Shown here one piece after another: positions 54,004 through 62,458 of a stretch of 64,000 nucleotides of DNA. The position numbers and the translations under genes are program-made. The stretch is from JAXDMK01 sp963765955 (lineage in GTDB: Bacteria > Actinomycetota > Acidimicrobiia > Acidimicrobiales > AC-14): the NCBI GenBank assembly GCA_963765955.1, contig CAVXYA010000009.1, forward strand, positions 124,001 through 188,000, in the 5' to 3' direction. Within the stretch, counting starts at the first letter, position 1; every line of letters begins with the position of its first letter. The notes under the pieces were generated by a model. That model saw nothing but the letters and a program-made list of their open reading frames with translations. It was not told where the DNA came from and ran no database searches.

Positions 54004-55147
54004 GTGCACATCCCGTTCCACGCCTCGGAACGCAGCAGCCTGGGGGTCGAGGTCGAGCTGGCCATCGTCGACCGCGGCACCCGGCAGCTCATCAGCGCCG
54101 CCACCCCCATCCTCGAGGAGCTGGGCGTGGGCCACCCGGGGGGCGAGCACCCCAAGGTGAAGCACGAGCTCTTCGAGTGCACCCTCGAGATCATCACCGG
54201 CATCTGCGGCACCGTCGCCGAAGCCAGGGACGACCTCGAGCACACGCTGAAGGAGGTGACGGCGGCCGGTCGACGCCCGGGGCCTGGCCCTGCTGTGCGC
54301 CGGATCCCACCCGTTCTCCTGCTGGCAGGACCAGCAGGTCAGCCCCAGTCCCCGGTACGCGGCCCTCCTCGAGGAGACCCAGTGGGCGGGGAAGCGGCTG
54401 CAGATCTTCGGGGTGCACTTCCACGTCGGCGTCCGGTCGGCCGAGAAGGTCATCGCCATCGCCAACGCCCTCAACGCCTACATCCCGCACTTCCTGGCCC
54501 TGTCCGCGTCCAGCCCCTACTGGGAGGGCTACGACACGGGCATGGCCTCGAGCAGGAGCAAGGTCTTCGAGTGCCTGCCCACCGCCGGCCTGCCCTACCA
54601 GCTCGCGGGATGGGCCGAGTTCGAGGCGTTCATGGGCACGTTCATCGCGGCCCAGGCCATCACCAGCATCCGCGAGGTCTGGTGGGACATCCGTCCCCAC
54701 CCCGATTTCGGCACCGTCGAGCTGCGGATCTGCGACGGCATCCCCACCATGCGGGAGGTGGCGTCGCTGGCGGCCATGGCCCAGAGCCTGGTCGAGTGGA
54801 TGGACACCCGGCTCGACGCGGGCGAGAAGCTCCCCGTGCCCCGCGAATGGGTGGTGAAGCAGAACAAGTGGAAGGCGTCCCGCCACGGGCTCGACGCCGA
54901 CACCATCGTCGACGACCGGGGCACCCGGGTGCCGCTGCGCCAGGCCATCGCCGACCTCGTCACCGAGCTTTCACCCACCGCCGCCCGCCTGGGCTGCCTC
55001 GACGAGCTCACCGCCAACCTCCAGGTGCTGGCCCACGGCGCCAGCTACCGCCGCCAGCGGGCGATCGTCGCCGACGGCGGCACCATGGCCGACGTGGTGG
55101 ACTCACTGGTGGCGGAGCTGGAGTCGGGCCGCCCCGCCGCCTCATGA
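54004..55147 (+). CDS. Carboxylate-amine ligase of the GCS2 (YbdK/EgtA-like) family, frameshift at about 54269
   Basis: Start GTG 54004 with AGGAGG 5 bases upstream. The N-terminal part (SLGVEVELAIVD...HELFECTLEIITGICGTVAEARDDLEHTLKEV) and the C-terminal part (GVHFHVGVRSAEKVIAIANALNAYIPHFLALSASSPYWEG, VELRICDGIPT) are the two halves of the glutamate-cysteine ligase 2 fold. One extra G near 54269 (GCCGGTCGAC for GCCGTCGAC) breaks them. Corrected length about 380 residues, normal for the family. Makes a gamma-glutamyl or similar bond; the amine partner is unknown. Actinobacterial members include EgtA and the YbdK group. Confidence 0.88.
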
Positions 55148-55174
55148 GCCGGCCGGGTGGCCGCCCGGCAGCCT

Positions 55175-55291
55175 CTAGGAGTTGCCGCCGCTCTTCTTCT
55201 CGGACTTCTTGGCCTGCTTGGCCGCCCGCTTCTCCTGCAGGGACTTGCCCGTCTTCTTGGGTTGCGGTTTGGCCGGCGCCTTGTTTGCCAT
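55175..55291 (-). CDS. Small Lys-rich basic protein
   Basis: 38 residues, ATG 55291 to TAG: MANKAPAKPQPKKTGKSLQE at the start, then KRAAKQAKKSEKKSGGNS. Thirteen Lys and one Arg. Similar short Lys/Ala/Pro-rich open frames recur in actinobacteria with conserved AKKSLQEKRAAKKA-like wording, so it is probably a real nucleic-acid or ribosome-associated small protein. Divergent from the acidic small ORF at 55365, with 73 bases between the starts. Confidence 0.65.
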   Translation of the reverse strand: MANKAPAKPQPKKTGKSLQEKRAAKQAKKSEKKSGGNS

Positions 55292-55364
55292 GCCCTCAGC
55301 CTACGCCCGTGGGGCGGACGACGGGGCGGGTTTGCGGGCCCGCCGCCGGGGTGAGGACACCTGC

Positions 55365-55592
55365 GTGATCGACGTCCCCGACGAGCTGCCGGAGGAGGAC
55401 ATCGAGGCGGCCGAGGCGACCACGGACGTCGTCGGCGATCATGACCACGACGGCGTCACCGGGCTGGACGGGAGCCTGGCCGATCACCTCCGTGCCGTCC
55501 ACCACCTCGACGCCGACTCCGGCCTGAGCGCCGCCACCCAGGAAGGCCTCCACGACCGGCTCCACCAGGAGTCCAAGGCGTCCGACGACTGA
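55365..55592 (+). CDS. Small acidic protein
   Basis: 75 residues from GTG 55365, with GAGGA 7 bases upstream (the frame is open further back but that part is antisense to the Lys-rich gene). Very acidic and His-rich (DVPDELPEEDIEAAEATTDVVGDHDHDGVTG), then HLRAVHHLDADSGLSAATQEGLHDRLHQE, which should be helical. The two HHLD/HDHD clusters suggest metal binding, but this is inference. No family recognised. Confidence 0.5.
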   Translation: MIDVPDELPEEDIEAAEATTDVVGDHDHDGVTGLDGSLADHLRAVHHLDADSGLSAATQEGLHDRLHQESKASDD

Positions 55593-55611
55593 GGCGGACC
55601 GGTTCCCGGCT

Positions 55612-56478
55612 TCAGGCGAAGATCTGCACCGGCGTGCCGGGGGGGCGGCGTTCGCCAAAAGGGTGATGTCGTCGTTGGTCATGCGGACGCATCCGTTGCT
55701 GGCGGGGGTGCCGAGCAGGGCTGGGTCGTTGGTGCCGTGGATGGCGATCTGGCCGATGCCACCGCCGAAGCTGTAGTGCACGTCGGAGAAGGCGGCCACG
55801 CTCATCTGGTACGCCCCGTAGGGACCCGAGGGGTCCGGCACCTGCACCGTCCCGTCGACGAAGTAGTTGCCGGTGGGGGTGGGGGTGCTGCCGGTGCCGA
55901 CGGCCACGCTCGGTGTCGAGGAAGGTGCTGGCCCCGTCGTAGGCGATGAGCCGGCGTTCGGAGAGGTTGATGACGATGCGGTACTGCGTCTGGCGGATGG
56001 AGACGTCGGCCTTCCTGATCCACGCCGTCGACTCGTTGGGCCGCATCGGGATCTGGACCTCGAGCCAGTCGCCGTACTCCTGCTGCACCAGATAGACGCC
56101 AGGGAGGCCCTCCCACGTGGGGTTGTCGAGGCTGTCGGACGGCTCCGGATCTCCCGGGGCGCTGTAGAGGCCGACCGTCGGGACGACGGCGTCGGCCACG
56201 ATGGCGGGGGACGAGGGCGGGCGGGCGTAGCCCAGGCGGAGCGTCTTGCCCGGCCCCGCCTCCCGGGTCGGCCCCAGGACCACGGGGACGCTGGTGGTCG
56301 TAGGCGCGGCCAGGTTCGGGGCCACGGTCGGCGCGACCCTGGTCGTCGTCACCGGCCCGCCCCGGGTCTCGATCCTGGAGGAGTCGCGGGTGGACATGTT
56401 CCGCCACGTGAGGCCGAACAGCGCCGCCGCCAGGATGGCGGCCGCCACGCCGATGGTCGTCGAGGTGCGACGGCTCAT
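55612..56478 (-). CDS. L,D-transpeptidase with SH3-like segment, two compensating frameshifts
   Basis: ATG 56478. A membrane anchor (TIGVAAAILAAALFGLTW), a spacer, an SH3-like part (VGLYSAPGDPEP ... GVYLVQQEYGDWLEVQIPMRPNESTAWIRKADV), then the YkuD domain. An extra base near 55912 breaks STFLDTSVAVGTGSTPTPTG; a missing C in the C7 run at 55639-55645 returns the frame so the true end GTPVQIFA is read. Between them lies the catalytic motif AIHGTNDPALLGTPASNGCVRM, with Cys in SNGC rather than SHGC. Corrected length about 288 residues. Second L,D-transpeptidase of the window. Confidence 0.82.
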   Translation of the reverse strand: MSRRTSTTIGVAAAILAAALFGLTWRNMSTRDSSRIETRGGPVTTTRVAPTVAPNLAAPTTTSVPVVLGPTREAGPGKTLRLGYARPPSSPAIVADAVVPTVGLYSAPGDPEPSDSLDNPTWEGLPGVYLVQQEYGDWLEVQIPMRPNESTAWIRKADVSIRQTQYRIVINLSERRLIAYDGASTFLDTERGRRHRQHPHPHRQLLRRRDGAGAGPLGSLRGVPDERGRLLRRALQLRRWHRPDRHPRHQRPSPARHPRQQRMRPHDQRRHHPFGERRPPGTPVQIFA

Positions 56479-56559
56479 GGGAGGCAAAGACTACCGTCAC
56501 CCTCCCGTCGACGGCACGCGGCCTTCCCCCTCGCCGGCCGCAGGGCGACCGGTCGACCG

Positions 56560-57885
56560 CTACCTCTGGGGCCCGCCGCCGGAGAAGGGGACCGGTGCAG
56601 GCGTGATCCGGGGGAGCTCGACGGCGAGGCAGGACACGGCTCGGGGATCGCCACCGGCCAGGGCCACCATGCGGGCGGCGGCCTCGCTCAACCGGTCCTC
56701 CGACAGTCGCCCGGCCCCGATGGCGTCGACCAGCCCGTCGCGCATCTCCTCGGCGAAGAACCCGTCGGTGCCCAGGAGGCCGTCGGCGCCGGCGGCGATG
56801 GCCATCGGGGCCGCGTCGTAGAAGCCCCACGTCAGGTTGACCGCGCCCATGCCCAGGGAGTCGGTGATGGCGACCCCCTGGAAGCCGAGGTCACGCAGCA
56901 GCGAGTAGGCCTTGGGCGAGAGGCTGGCGGGCAGGTTGCGGTCGAGCGCGGTATAGCGCAGGTGGTTCATCATCACCACCGGGATACCGGCCCGGACCAG
57001 ATCGCGGAACGGGCGCACGTCGGTGAGGCGCAGGACGTCGAGCGGCACGGTGATCGGCTGGGCGGCCTCGAAATGGATGTCCTCCGTCGAGCGCCCCTGG
57101 CCGGGGAAGTGCTTGGCCACCGCCCGGACGCCGCCGTCGGCCATGCCCTGGGAGTAGGCGAGGGCGTATTCCGAGGCGATGGCAGGATCGAAGGAGAACG
57201 ACCGGTCGCCGATGATCTCGTCGTAGGGGCCGTCGGTGAGGTCGGCCACCGGCGCCAGGTTGAGATCGATGCCGAGGGCGGCCAGCTCGGTGGCGACGGT
57301 GGCGGCGTAGGTGCGGACGTCAGTGGCCGGATCCTCGTCGGCCATCCGACGGGCGGACCGGCTGGAGCCGATGAGGTCCCCGAGGGTCGACACCCGGCCC
57401 GGCTCCTCGTCGATAGTGATCACGATCGGTCGTCCCGCCTGCCGGCGGATGCTCCGGATAAGAGCGGTGAGCTGGGAGCGCGACTCGACGTTGCCCGGGT
57501 TGAGGAAGATGCCCCCCACCCCGATGTCGAGCACCTTCTTGACCATCGGGTCGGAGGGGTCGGTGATGTCGGGGAGGCCCACGATCAGGGTCCGGGCCGC
57601 CCGCTGGGCCAGGGAGGCGGGTGTGCAGCCGGGGATGGGGGCGGGACCGGTGGCCCGGCTCCCGGCGGCGGCCCGTGTCCCGCCGGGCACCGTGGTCCCC
57701 GTGCCGAGGTCCGAGCCTGGGGCAGCGGCTCCCCTGGCGGCGGCTCCCGTGCCGTCGAGGGCGGCCGCGCTGGGCTCGGCCCCGCCGGTGGACGCGGGCG
57801 TGGTGATCCACGCCACCAGGCCGGCGAGGGCGACGCCTACGAGGATCAGCCCGCCCCACACCTGTGCCCGGGTCCGGTCGTGCAC
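56560..57885 (-). CDS. Glycoside hydrolase family 3, NagZ-like beta-N-acetylhexosaminidase
   Basis: 441 residues. N-terminal membrane anchor (WGGLILVGVALAGLVAWIT), a Thr/Ala/Gly-rich linker, then the single TIM-barrel domain: IGVGGIFLNPGNV, ITIDEEPGRVSTLGDLIGS, KHFPGQG at 258-264 and the nucleophile Asp342 in GVAITDSLGM. The flexible loop reads TEDIHFE in place of the usual DSH, keeping an Asp and a His. Removes GlcNAc from wall fragments. Exported rather than cytosolic, so it probably recycles or remodels peptidoglycan outside. Confidence 0.9.
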   Translation of the reverse strand: MHDRTRAQVWGGLILVGVALAGLVAWITTPASTGGAEPSAAALDGTGAAARGAAAPGSDLGTGTTVPGGTRAAAGSRATGPAPIPGCTPASLAQRAARTLIVGLPDITDPSDPMVKKVLDIGVGGIFLNPGNVESRSQLTALIRSIRRQAGRPIVITIDEEPGRVSTLGDLIGSSRSARRMADEDPATDVRTYAATVATELAALGIDLNLAPVADLTDGPYDEIIGDRSFSFDPAIASEYALAYSQGMADGGVRAVAKHFPGQGRSTEDIHFEAAQPITVPLDVLRLTDVRPFRDLVRAGIPVVMMNHLRYTALDRNLPASLSPKAYSLLRDLGFQGVAITDSLGMGAVNLTWGFYDAAPMAIAAGADGLLGTDGFFAEEMRDGLVDAIGAGRLSEDRLSEAAARMVALAGGDPRAVSCLAVELPRITPAPVPFSGGGPQR

Positions 57886-57938
57886 GGAGGGACGCTACAC
57901 GCGCCGGTCCCGGGCGTGCGTGTTCCAGGACCCCTGTC

Positions 57939-58684
57939 TCACGAAGCGGCGCCCGACTCCTCGAGCGCCAGCCGGAGGGACTCCAGCTCGGCCACCACCC
58001 CGTCGACGTCGGCACCGAGGGGTTGGAGGGCACCGATGTCGGCCGGGCCCAGCGACAGCTCGACGGCCCGGGCCACCGCCTCGTTGAGCTGGGCGTTGAG
58101 GCGACGGAGGCGGTCGAGGGCGTCGCCGGGCGACATCGGTGACCCGGACGGCCGACTCCAGCTGGCGCCGGAGGGCGGCCACGGTGGCCTCCAGCTCGGG
58201 ACGGCCGGGCGAGCGGTGGAGCTCGGCCTCCCGGGCGTCGAGCTCGGCGGCGATGGCGTTGGCGTTGAGCTGGCGAACGGCGGCATCGAGGCTGTCGCCC
58301 CGCTGGGCGATCTTCCAGGACGCGTCGACGGCCACGCTCACCTGGGCCGACACCTCCGCCAGCCGGTCCTTCAAGGGGCCCGAACGGGTGCTGCGCACGG
58401 TGTCGTTGAACCGGTCCTCGGCCTTGATCGTCTGGCGGACGAGCGAGCGCCATGGCTCCTTGACCGTCGGCCGGGTTCATGTCGGGCCGCCGGACCTTGC
58501 GGGGCATGGCGAGGGCGACCTTCCCGGCCCAGGCCAGCGCGCCGACCGCGGCCGCCGCCGCCAAGGGCACCCCGGCCAGGATGGCGGCCGCTGTCCCCGC
58601 CCCCGCCAGGAGGATCGCCGACGGCGCCATCACCGCCCGCGCCATCGCCGGCGTGCGGGCCCGCTCCGGCAGCCGTTCGAGCAT
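57939..58684 (-). CDS. Membrane-anchored coiled-coil protein, two frameshifts
   Basis: From ATG 58684. Two hydrophobic stretches (VMAPSAILLAGAGTAAAILAGV and AAAAAVGALAWAGKVAL) are followed by an acidic-basic helical tail (KDRLAEVSAQVSVAVDASWKIAQRGDSLDAAVRQLNANAIAAELDAREAEL and later DALDRLRRLNAQLNEAVARAVEL; each coil longer than shown). Extra bases near 58464 and 58138 break the frame; removing one G at each rejoins all three pieces into about 248 residues. No family name known to me. Lies between the GH3 and the divergent sugar dehydrogenase gene. Confidence 0.6.
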
Positions 58685-58807
58685 CCCGCCATTCTGGCCG
58701 CCCCGAGAACCGGAGACCTCGTCGGGCCGCCACATGATCGGCCCGCCGGATCGCCACGGCGGTGTCGTCCCCGCGTTTTCGGGCGTCGGGACAGGTGGCA
58801 CACTTCG

Positions 58808-60868
58808 ATGGTGCGTCGTGCCCGACTGGCCGCCATCGCCGCGATGCTGCTGGTCGGGGGGATGGCAGCCGTCATCATCCCGGCGTCGCCTGCCGGAGCG
58901 ACCGTCCCTGCCGGGTTCACGGACCAGCTGGTCGTGGGCGTCGGCGGCGGTCCCACCGCCCTCGCCTTCACCCCCGACGGTCGCATGCTGGTGACCAGGC
59001 AGAGCGGGACCCTTCTGGTGGTCGAGAACGGTGTCCCGCTGCCGACGCCGGCCGTCGACCTCACGGCGAAGATCTGCGCCAACTCCGAGCGGGGGCTGCT
59101 GGGCGTGGCCGTCGACCCCGCCTTCGCCGCCAACGGGTACGTGTTCCTGTACTACTCGTTCGACAAGGTCGGCGACTGCGGCATCGGCACCGTCAACCGG
59201 GTCGCTCGGTTCGTGATGACGGGCAACGCCCTCGGCGGCGAGGTGGTCCTCGTCGACAACATCCCGTCGCCGGCCGGCAACCACAACGCCGGCGACCTCC
59301 AGTTCGGCAAGGACGGGACGCTCTACGTCAGCGTCGGCGACGGCGGCTGCGACTACCCGGGAGGCACGCCCAGCGGCTGCGGCGGCAGCAACGACGCGGC
59401 GAGGGACCTCCACGTGCTGGTGGGCAAGATCCTGCGCATCGACCGCGACGGGAACATCCCCGCCGGCAACCCGTTCACCGGGCAGGCGACGGCCCGCTGC
59501 AACGTGAACCCCATCCTGGAGGCGGGGCAGATCTGCCAGGAGACGTTCGCCTGGGGCCTGCGCAACCCGTTCCGAATGGCCTTCGACCCCAACGCGCCCG
59601 CCACCCGCTTCTACATCAACGACGTGGGCCAGGGCGCCTGGGAGGAGATCGACCTCGGTGCCGCGGGTGCCGATTACGGATGGAACGTCCGCGAAGGGCA
59701 CTGCGCCACCGGCTCGATCATCATTTGCGGGGCACCACCTACGGGCATGACCAATCCGATCTTCGACTACGGCCGGGCGGACGGCTGTACCACCATCACC
59801 GGCGGCGCGTTCGTGCCCAACGGCACCTGGCCGGCGGAGTACCAGGGCAAGTACCTCTTCGCCGACTTCGGGTGCGGCAAGATCTTCCGCCTCGACCCAA
59901 ACGGCAGCGGCGGCTTCACCCGCACCGACTTCGCCACCAACCTCGGGGCCACCGTCGACCTCGAGTTCGGGCCGGTCAGCGGTGGCCAGGCGCTGTACTA
60001 CACGACGTACGCAGGGGGCGGCCAGGTCCGTCGCATCGTCCACGCCTCGACGACGCCGATCGAGGCGGCTCCGATCGCCGATTTCGACGGAACCGGCACC
60101 ACCGACATCTCCGTCTTCCGGCCGGGGAACAACACCTGGTACCTGCGCACGACGAGCCCCACGGCCGTGGTGTGGGGGGCGGCGGGCGACATACCCGTGC
60201 CGGCCGACTACGACGGCAACGGGACGGTCGACGTCGCCGTGTTCCGGCCCGGGAACAACACCTGGTACCTGCGCACGGCCAGCCCCACAGCCGTGGTCTG
60301 GGGCCAGGCGGGCGACATTCCCGTGCCGGCCGACTACGACGGCAACGGCACGGTCGAGATAGCCGTGTTCCGGCCCGGGAACAACACCTGGTACCTGCGT
60401 ACGGCCGGCCCCACAGCCGTGGTCTGGGGCCAGACGGGCGACGTCCCGGTCCCCGGCGACTACGACGGCAACGGCACCGTCGACATCGCCGTGTTCCGGC
60501 CCGGGAACAACACCTGGTACCTGCGCACCGCGAGCCCGACGGCCCTGGTTTGGGGCCAGACCGGCGACGTACCCGTGCCGGGCGACTACGACGGCAACGG
60601 GACCGCCGACCTCGCCGTGTTCCGACCGGGGAACGGCGCCTGGTACCTGCGCACCGCCAGTCCAATGGTCCAGGTGTGGGGCCAGACCGGCGACTTCCCG
60701 GTGCCGGGCGACTACGACGGCAACGGCTCCATCGACCTCGCCGTCTTCCGACCCGCTACCAACACCTGGTTCGTGCGCACGGCCAGCCCGTTCAACGTCG
60801 TGTGGGGCACGAGCGGGGACCGGGCCCTCCCTCTGGCCCGGGCCATCCAGAGGGTCTACTTCCCGTAG
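58808..60868 (+). CDS. Secreted PQQ-dependent sugar dehydrogenase-like protein with six C-terminal tandem repeats
   Basis: 686 residues from ATG 58808. Signal peptide (LAAIAAMLLVGGMAAVIIPASPAGA). The glucose/sorbosone dehydrogenase beta-propeller spans about 34-410: GLLGVAVDPAFAANGYVFLYYS, NHNAGDLQFGKDGTLYVSVGDGG, NPFRMAFDPNAP, GCGKIFRLDPNG. The rest is six copies of a 42-residue FG-GAP/VCBS-like repeat (ADYDGNGTVDVAVFRPGNNT, then WYLRTASPTAVVWGQAGD...). The repeats bind surfaces or cations in relatives. Whether PQQ is used is not proven by sequence alone. Confidence 0.88.
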   Translation: MVRRARLAAIAAMLLVGGMAAVIIPASPAGATVPAGFTDQLVVGVGGGPTALAFTPDGRMLVTRQSGTLLVVENGVPLPTPAVDLTAKICANSERGLLGVAVDPAFAANGYVFLYYSFDKVGDCGIGTVNRVARFVMTGNALGGEVVLVDNIPSPAGNHNAGDLQFGKDGTLYVSVGDGGCDYPGGTPSGCGGSNDAARDLHVLVGKILRIDRDGNIPAGNPFTGQATARCNVNPILEAGQICQETFAWGLRNPFRMAFDPNAPATRFYINDVGQGAWEEIDLGAAGADYGWNVREGHCATGSIIICGAPPTGMTNPIFDYGRADGCTTITGGAFVPNGTWPAEYQGKYLFADFGCGKIFRLDPNGSGGFTRTDFATNLGATVDLEFGPVSGGQALYYTTYAGGGQVRRIVHASTTPIEAAPIADFDGTGTTDISVFRPGNNTWYLRTTSPTAVVWGAAGDIPVPADYDGNGTVDVAVFRPGNNTWYLRTASPTAVVWGQAGDIPVPADYDGNGTVEIAVFRPGNNTWYLRTAGPTAVVWGQTGDVPVPGDYDGNGTVDIAVFRPGNNTWYLRTASPTALVWGQTGDVPVPGDYDGNGTADLAVFRPGNGAWYLRTASPMVQVWGQTGDFPVPGDYDGNGSIDLAVFRPATNTWFVRTASPFNVVWGTSGDRALPLARAIQRVYFP
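60082..60830 (+). repeat. Six tandem 126-bp repeats
   Basis: Six units of 126 bases (42 codons), starting at about 60082 and continuing through the end of the sugar dehydrogenase gene. Units 2 to 5 are nearly identical in DNA over long stretches, including silent positions, which points to recent duplication or gene conversion. Possible source of repeat-number variation. Confidence 0.85.
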
Positions 60869-60904
60869 CGGCCGGGTTCCCAGGCGGGGCCGGGGTGCGG
60901 AAGC

Positions 60905-61393
60905 TCAGGCGGGGGACACCTGGCGGTCGGTGGTCCGGTCGGTGGTCCGGTCGCCTACCGCCCGGTGGAGCAGGTCGGCCAACTGGGCCCGCTCGGCCGG
61001 GTCGAGGCCGGCCAGCACCCGGTCCTCCACCCGGGCCCGGAGCACGTTCAGGCGGCGGGACGCCTGCTCGCCGGCCTCGGTGAGCACCACCGCGTGGCGG
61101 CGCCGGTCGTCGGGATCCCGCCGGCGTTCCACCATGCCCGCCTTCTCCAGGGTGTCGAGCACGCCCACCACGTCGCTGGCGTCGAGGCCGAGGCGGTCGC
61201 TGATGGCCCGCTGCGACACCGGACCCAGATGGGCCACCACCGCCATGACGCCCAGGCAGGGGGGCCGGAAGCCGGCGTCGACGGCCCACTGCTCGGAGGC
61301 CATGAGGTCGCCGATCTCCCGCCGCAGCTCGCGGGCCAGCATGAAGACCCCCGACACGACGTCGCCCTCGACCGGCGGATCGCATGCGCCCAC
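60905..61393 (-). CDS. MarR-family transcriptional regulator
   Basis: 162 residues from GTG 61393; the frame is open further upstream but the upstream part covers the operator. Winged HTH in PVSQRAISDRLGLDASDVVGVLDTLEKAGMVERRRDPDDRRRHAVVLTEAGE, including the DxRxR wing of MarR proteins; dimerisation helices at both ends. Divergent from an ABC exporter operon, with a palindrome between. Probably represses both genes and releases on binding a small toxic compound. Confidence 0.92.
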   Translation of the reverse strand: MGACDPPVEGDVVSGVFMLARELRREIGDLMASEQWAVDAGFRPPCLGVMAVVAHLGPVSQRAISDRLGLDASDVVGVLDTLEKAGMVERRRDPDDRRRHAVVLTEAGEQASRRLNVLRARVEDRVLAGLDPAERAQLADLLHRAVGDRTTDRTTDRQVSPA

Positions 61394-61412
61394 CGCCCCA
61401 CGATACCGCTTC

Positions 61413-61440
61413 TTGACATTCCGTGGGGATGGCCTATCGT
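61413..61440 (+). promoter_or_regulatory. Promoter of the ABC exporter operon
   Basis: TTGACA at 61413-61418 and TATCGT at 61435-61440 with a 16-base gap: a perfect -35 and a 4 of 6 -10. The start of transcription would fall at about 61447, inside the palindrome at 61437-61455. The ATPase GTG is at 61468 with AGGAG 5 bases before it. Confidence 0.75.
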
Positions 61441-61455
61441 TGGAAGTTCCAACGA
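61437..61455. promoter_or_regulatory. MarR-type operator
   Basis: TCGTTGGAA (61437-61445), one central G, TTCCAACGA (61447-61455): a perfect 9-bp palindrome, extending imperfectly outward to CCTAT/ATAGG. It covers the -10 and start site of the exporter promoter and lies 44 bases upstream of the regulator, so one dimer could repress both directions. Confidence 0.75.
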
Positions 61456-61467
61456 ATAGGAGCACGG

Positions 61468-62454
61468 GTGGAGCACGACAGCACTCGTCCCCCGGCGATA
61501 CGGGTCGCGGGACTGGAGAAGCGCTTCGGCGAGGTGCACGCGGTGCGGGGCGTCGACTTCGAGGTGGCGGCGGGGGAGACGTTCGGGTTCCTCGGGCCCA
61601 ACGGCGCCGGCAAGTCCACCACCATCAACATGCTGTGCACCCTCCTACGGCCGACGGCCGGGGACGCCACGGTGGCCGGCTTCGACGTGGTCGCCGAGCG
61701 GGACGACGTCCGCCGGGAGATCGGCCTCGTGTTCCAGGACCAGACCCTCGACACCTTCCTCTCCGGCGCCCAGAACCTCCGCTTCCACGGCCAGCTCTAC
61801 GGGGTGCCAACCGACGAGCTGGCCACCCGCATGCGCCAGGTCCTCGAGCTGGTCGGGCTCTGGGACCGGCGGGACAAGGAGGTGTCGACCTACTCCGGAG
61901 GCATGCGGCGGCGGCTGGAGATCGCCCGCGGCCTCCTGCACTCGCCCCGGGTCCTCTTCCTCGACGAGCCCACCGTCGGTCTCGACCCCCAGACCCGGGC
62001 CTCGATCTGGCAGTACCTCGACCAGCTCCGCCGCCAGGAGGACCTCACCATCTTCCTCACCACCCACTACATGGACGAGGCCGAGCACTGCGACCGCATC
62101 GCCATCATGGACGTCGGCCGGATCGTGGCCCTCGACACCCCCCAGGCGCTCAAGGCGGCGATTGGCACCGACCGGGTGCGACTGGTGACGGCCGACGACC
62201 AGGCCGCGACGGCCGCCATCGCCAGCCGCTTCGGGCTCGAGGTCGTGGCGACGGCCGACGGCCTCGTGCTCCAGGTGGCCGACGGCGAGGCCTTCGTGCC
62301 TCGGCTGCTGGCCGAACTGGGCGTCGCCGTCCGCTCGGTGAGCGTGACCCGGCCCACCCTCGACGACGTGTTCATGGCCTACACCGGCCGCACCATCCGC
62401 GACGCCGAGAGCTCCGGCCCCGAGATCCCGCCCATGTTCCGGGGACGGAGGTAG
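61468..62454 (+). CDS. ABC exporter ATP-binding subunit, DrrA type
   Basis: 328 residues from GTG 61468. Walker A GPNGAGKST, Q-loop in VFQDQTLDTFLSG, signature YSGGMRRR, Walker B VLFLDEPTVGLD, H-loop LTTHYMDEAEHCDR. The C-terminal domain after residue 230 (DRVRLVTADDQAATAAIAS) is that of drug-export ATPases such as DrrA. Works with the membrane subunit 4 bases downstream. Probably exports a hydrophobic toxic compound sensed by the MarR protein. Confidence 0.94.
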   Translation: MEHDSTRPPAIRVAGLEKRFGEVHAVRGVDFEVAAGETFGFLGPNGAGKSTTINMLCTLLRPTAGDATVAGFDVVAERDDVRREIGLVFQDQTLDTFLSGAQNLRFHGQLYGVPTDELATRMRQVLELVGLWDRRDKEVSTYSGGMRRRLEIARGLLHSPRVLFLDEPTVGLDPQTRASIWQYLDQLRRQEDLTIFLTTHYMDEAEHCDRIAIMDVGRIVALDTPQALKAAIGTDRVRLVTADDQAATAAIASRFGLEVVATADGLVLQVADGEAFVPRLLAELGVAVRSVSVTRPTLDDVFMAYTGRTIRDAESSGPEIPPMFRGRR

Positions 62455-62458
62455 CGCC

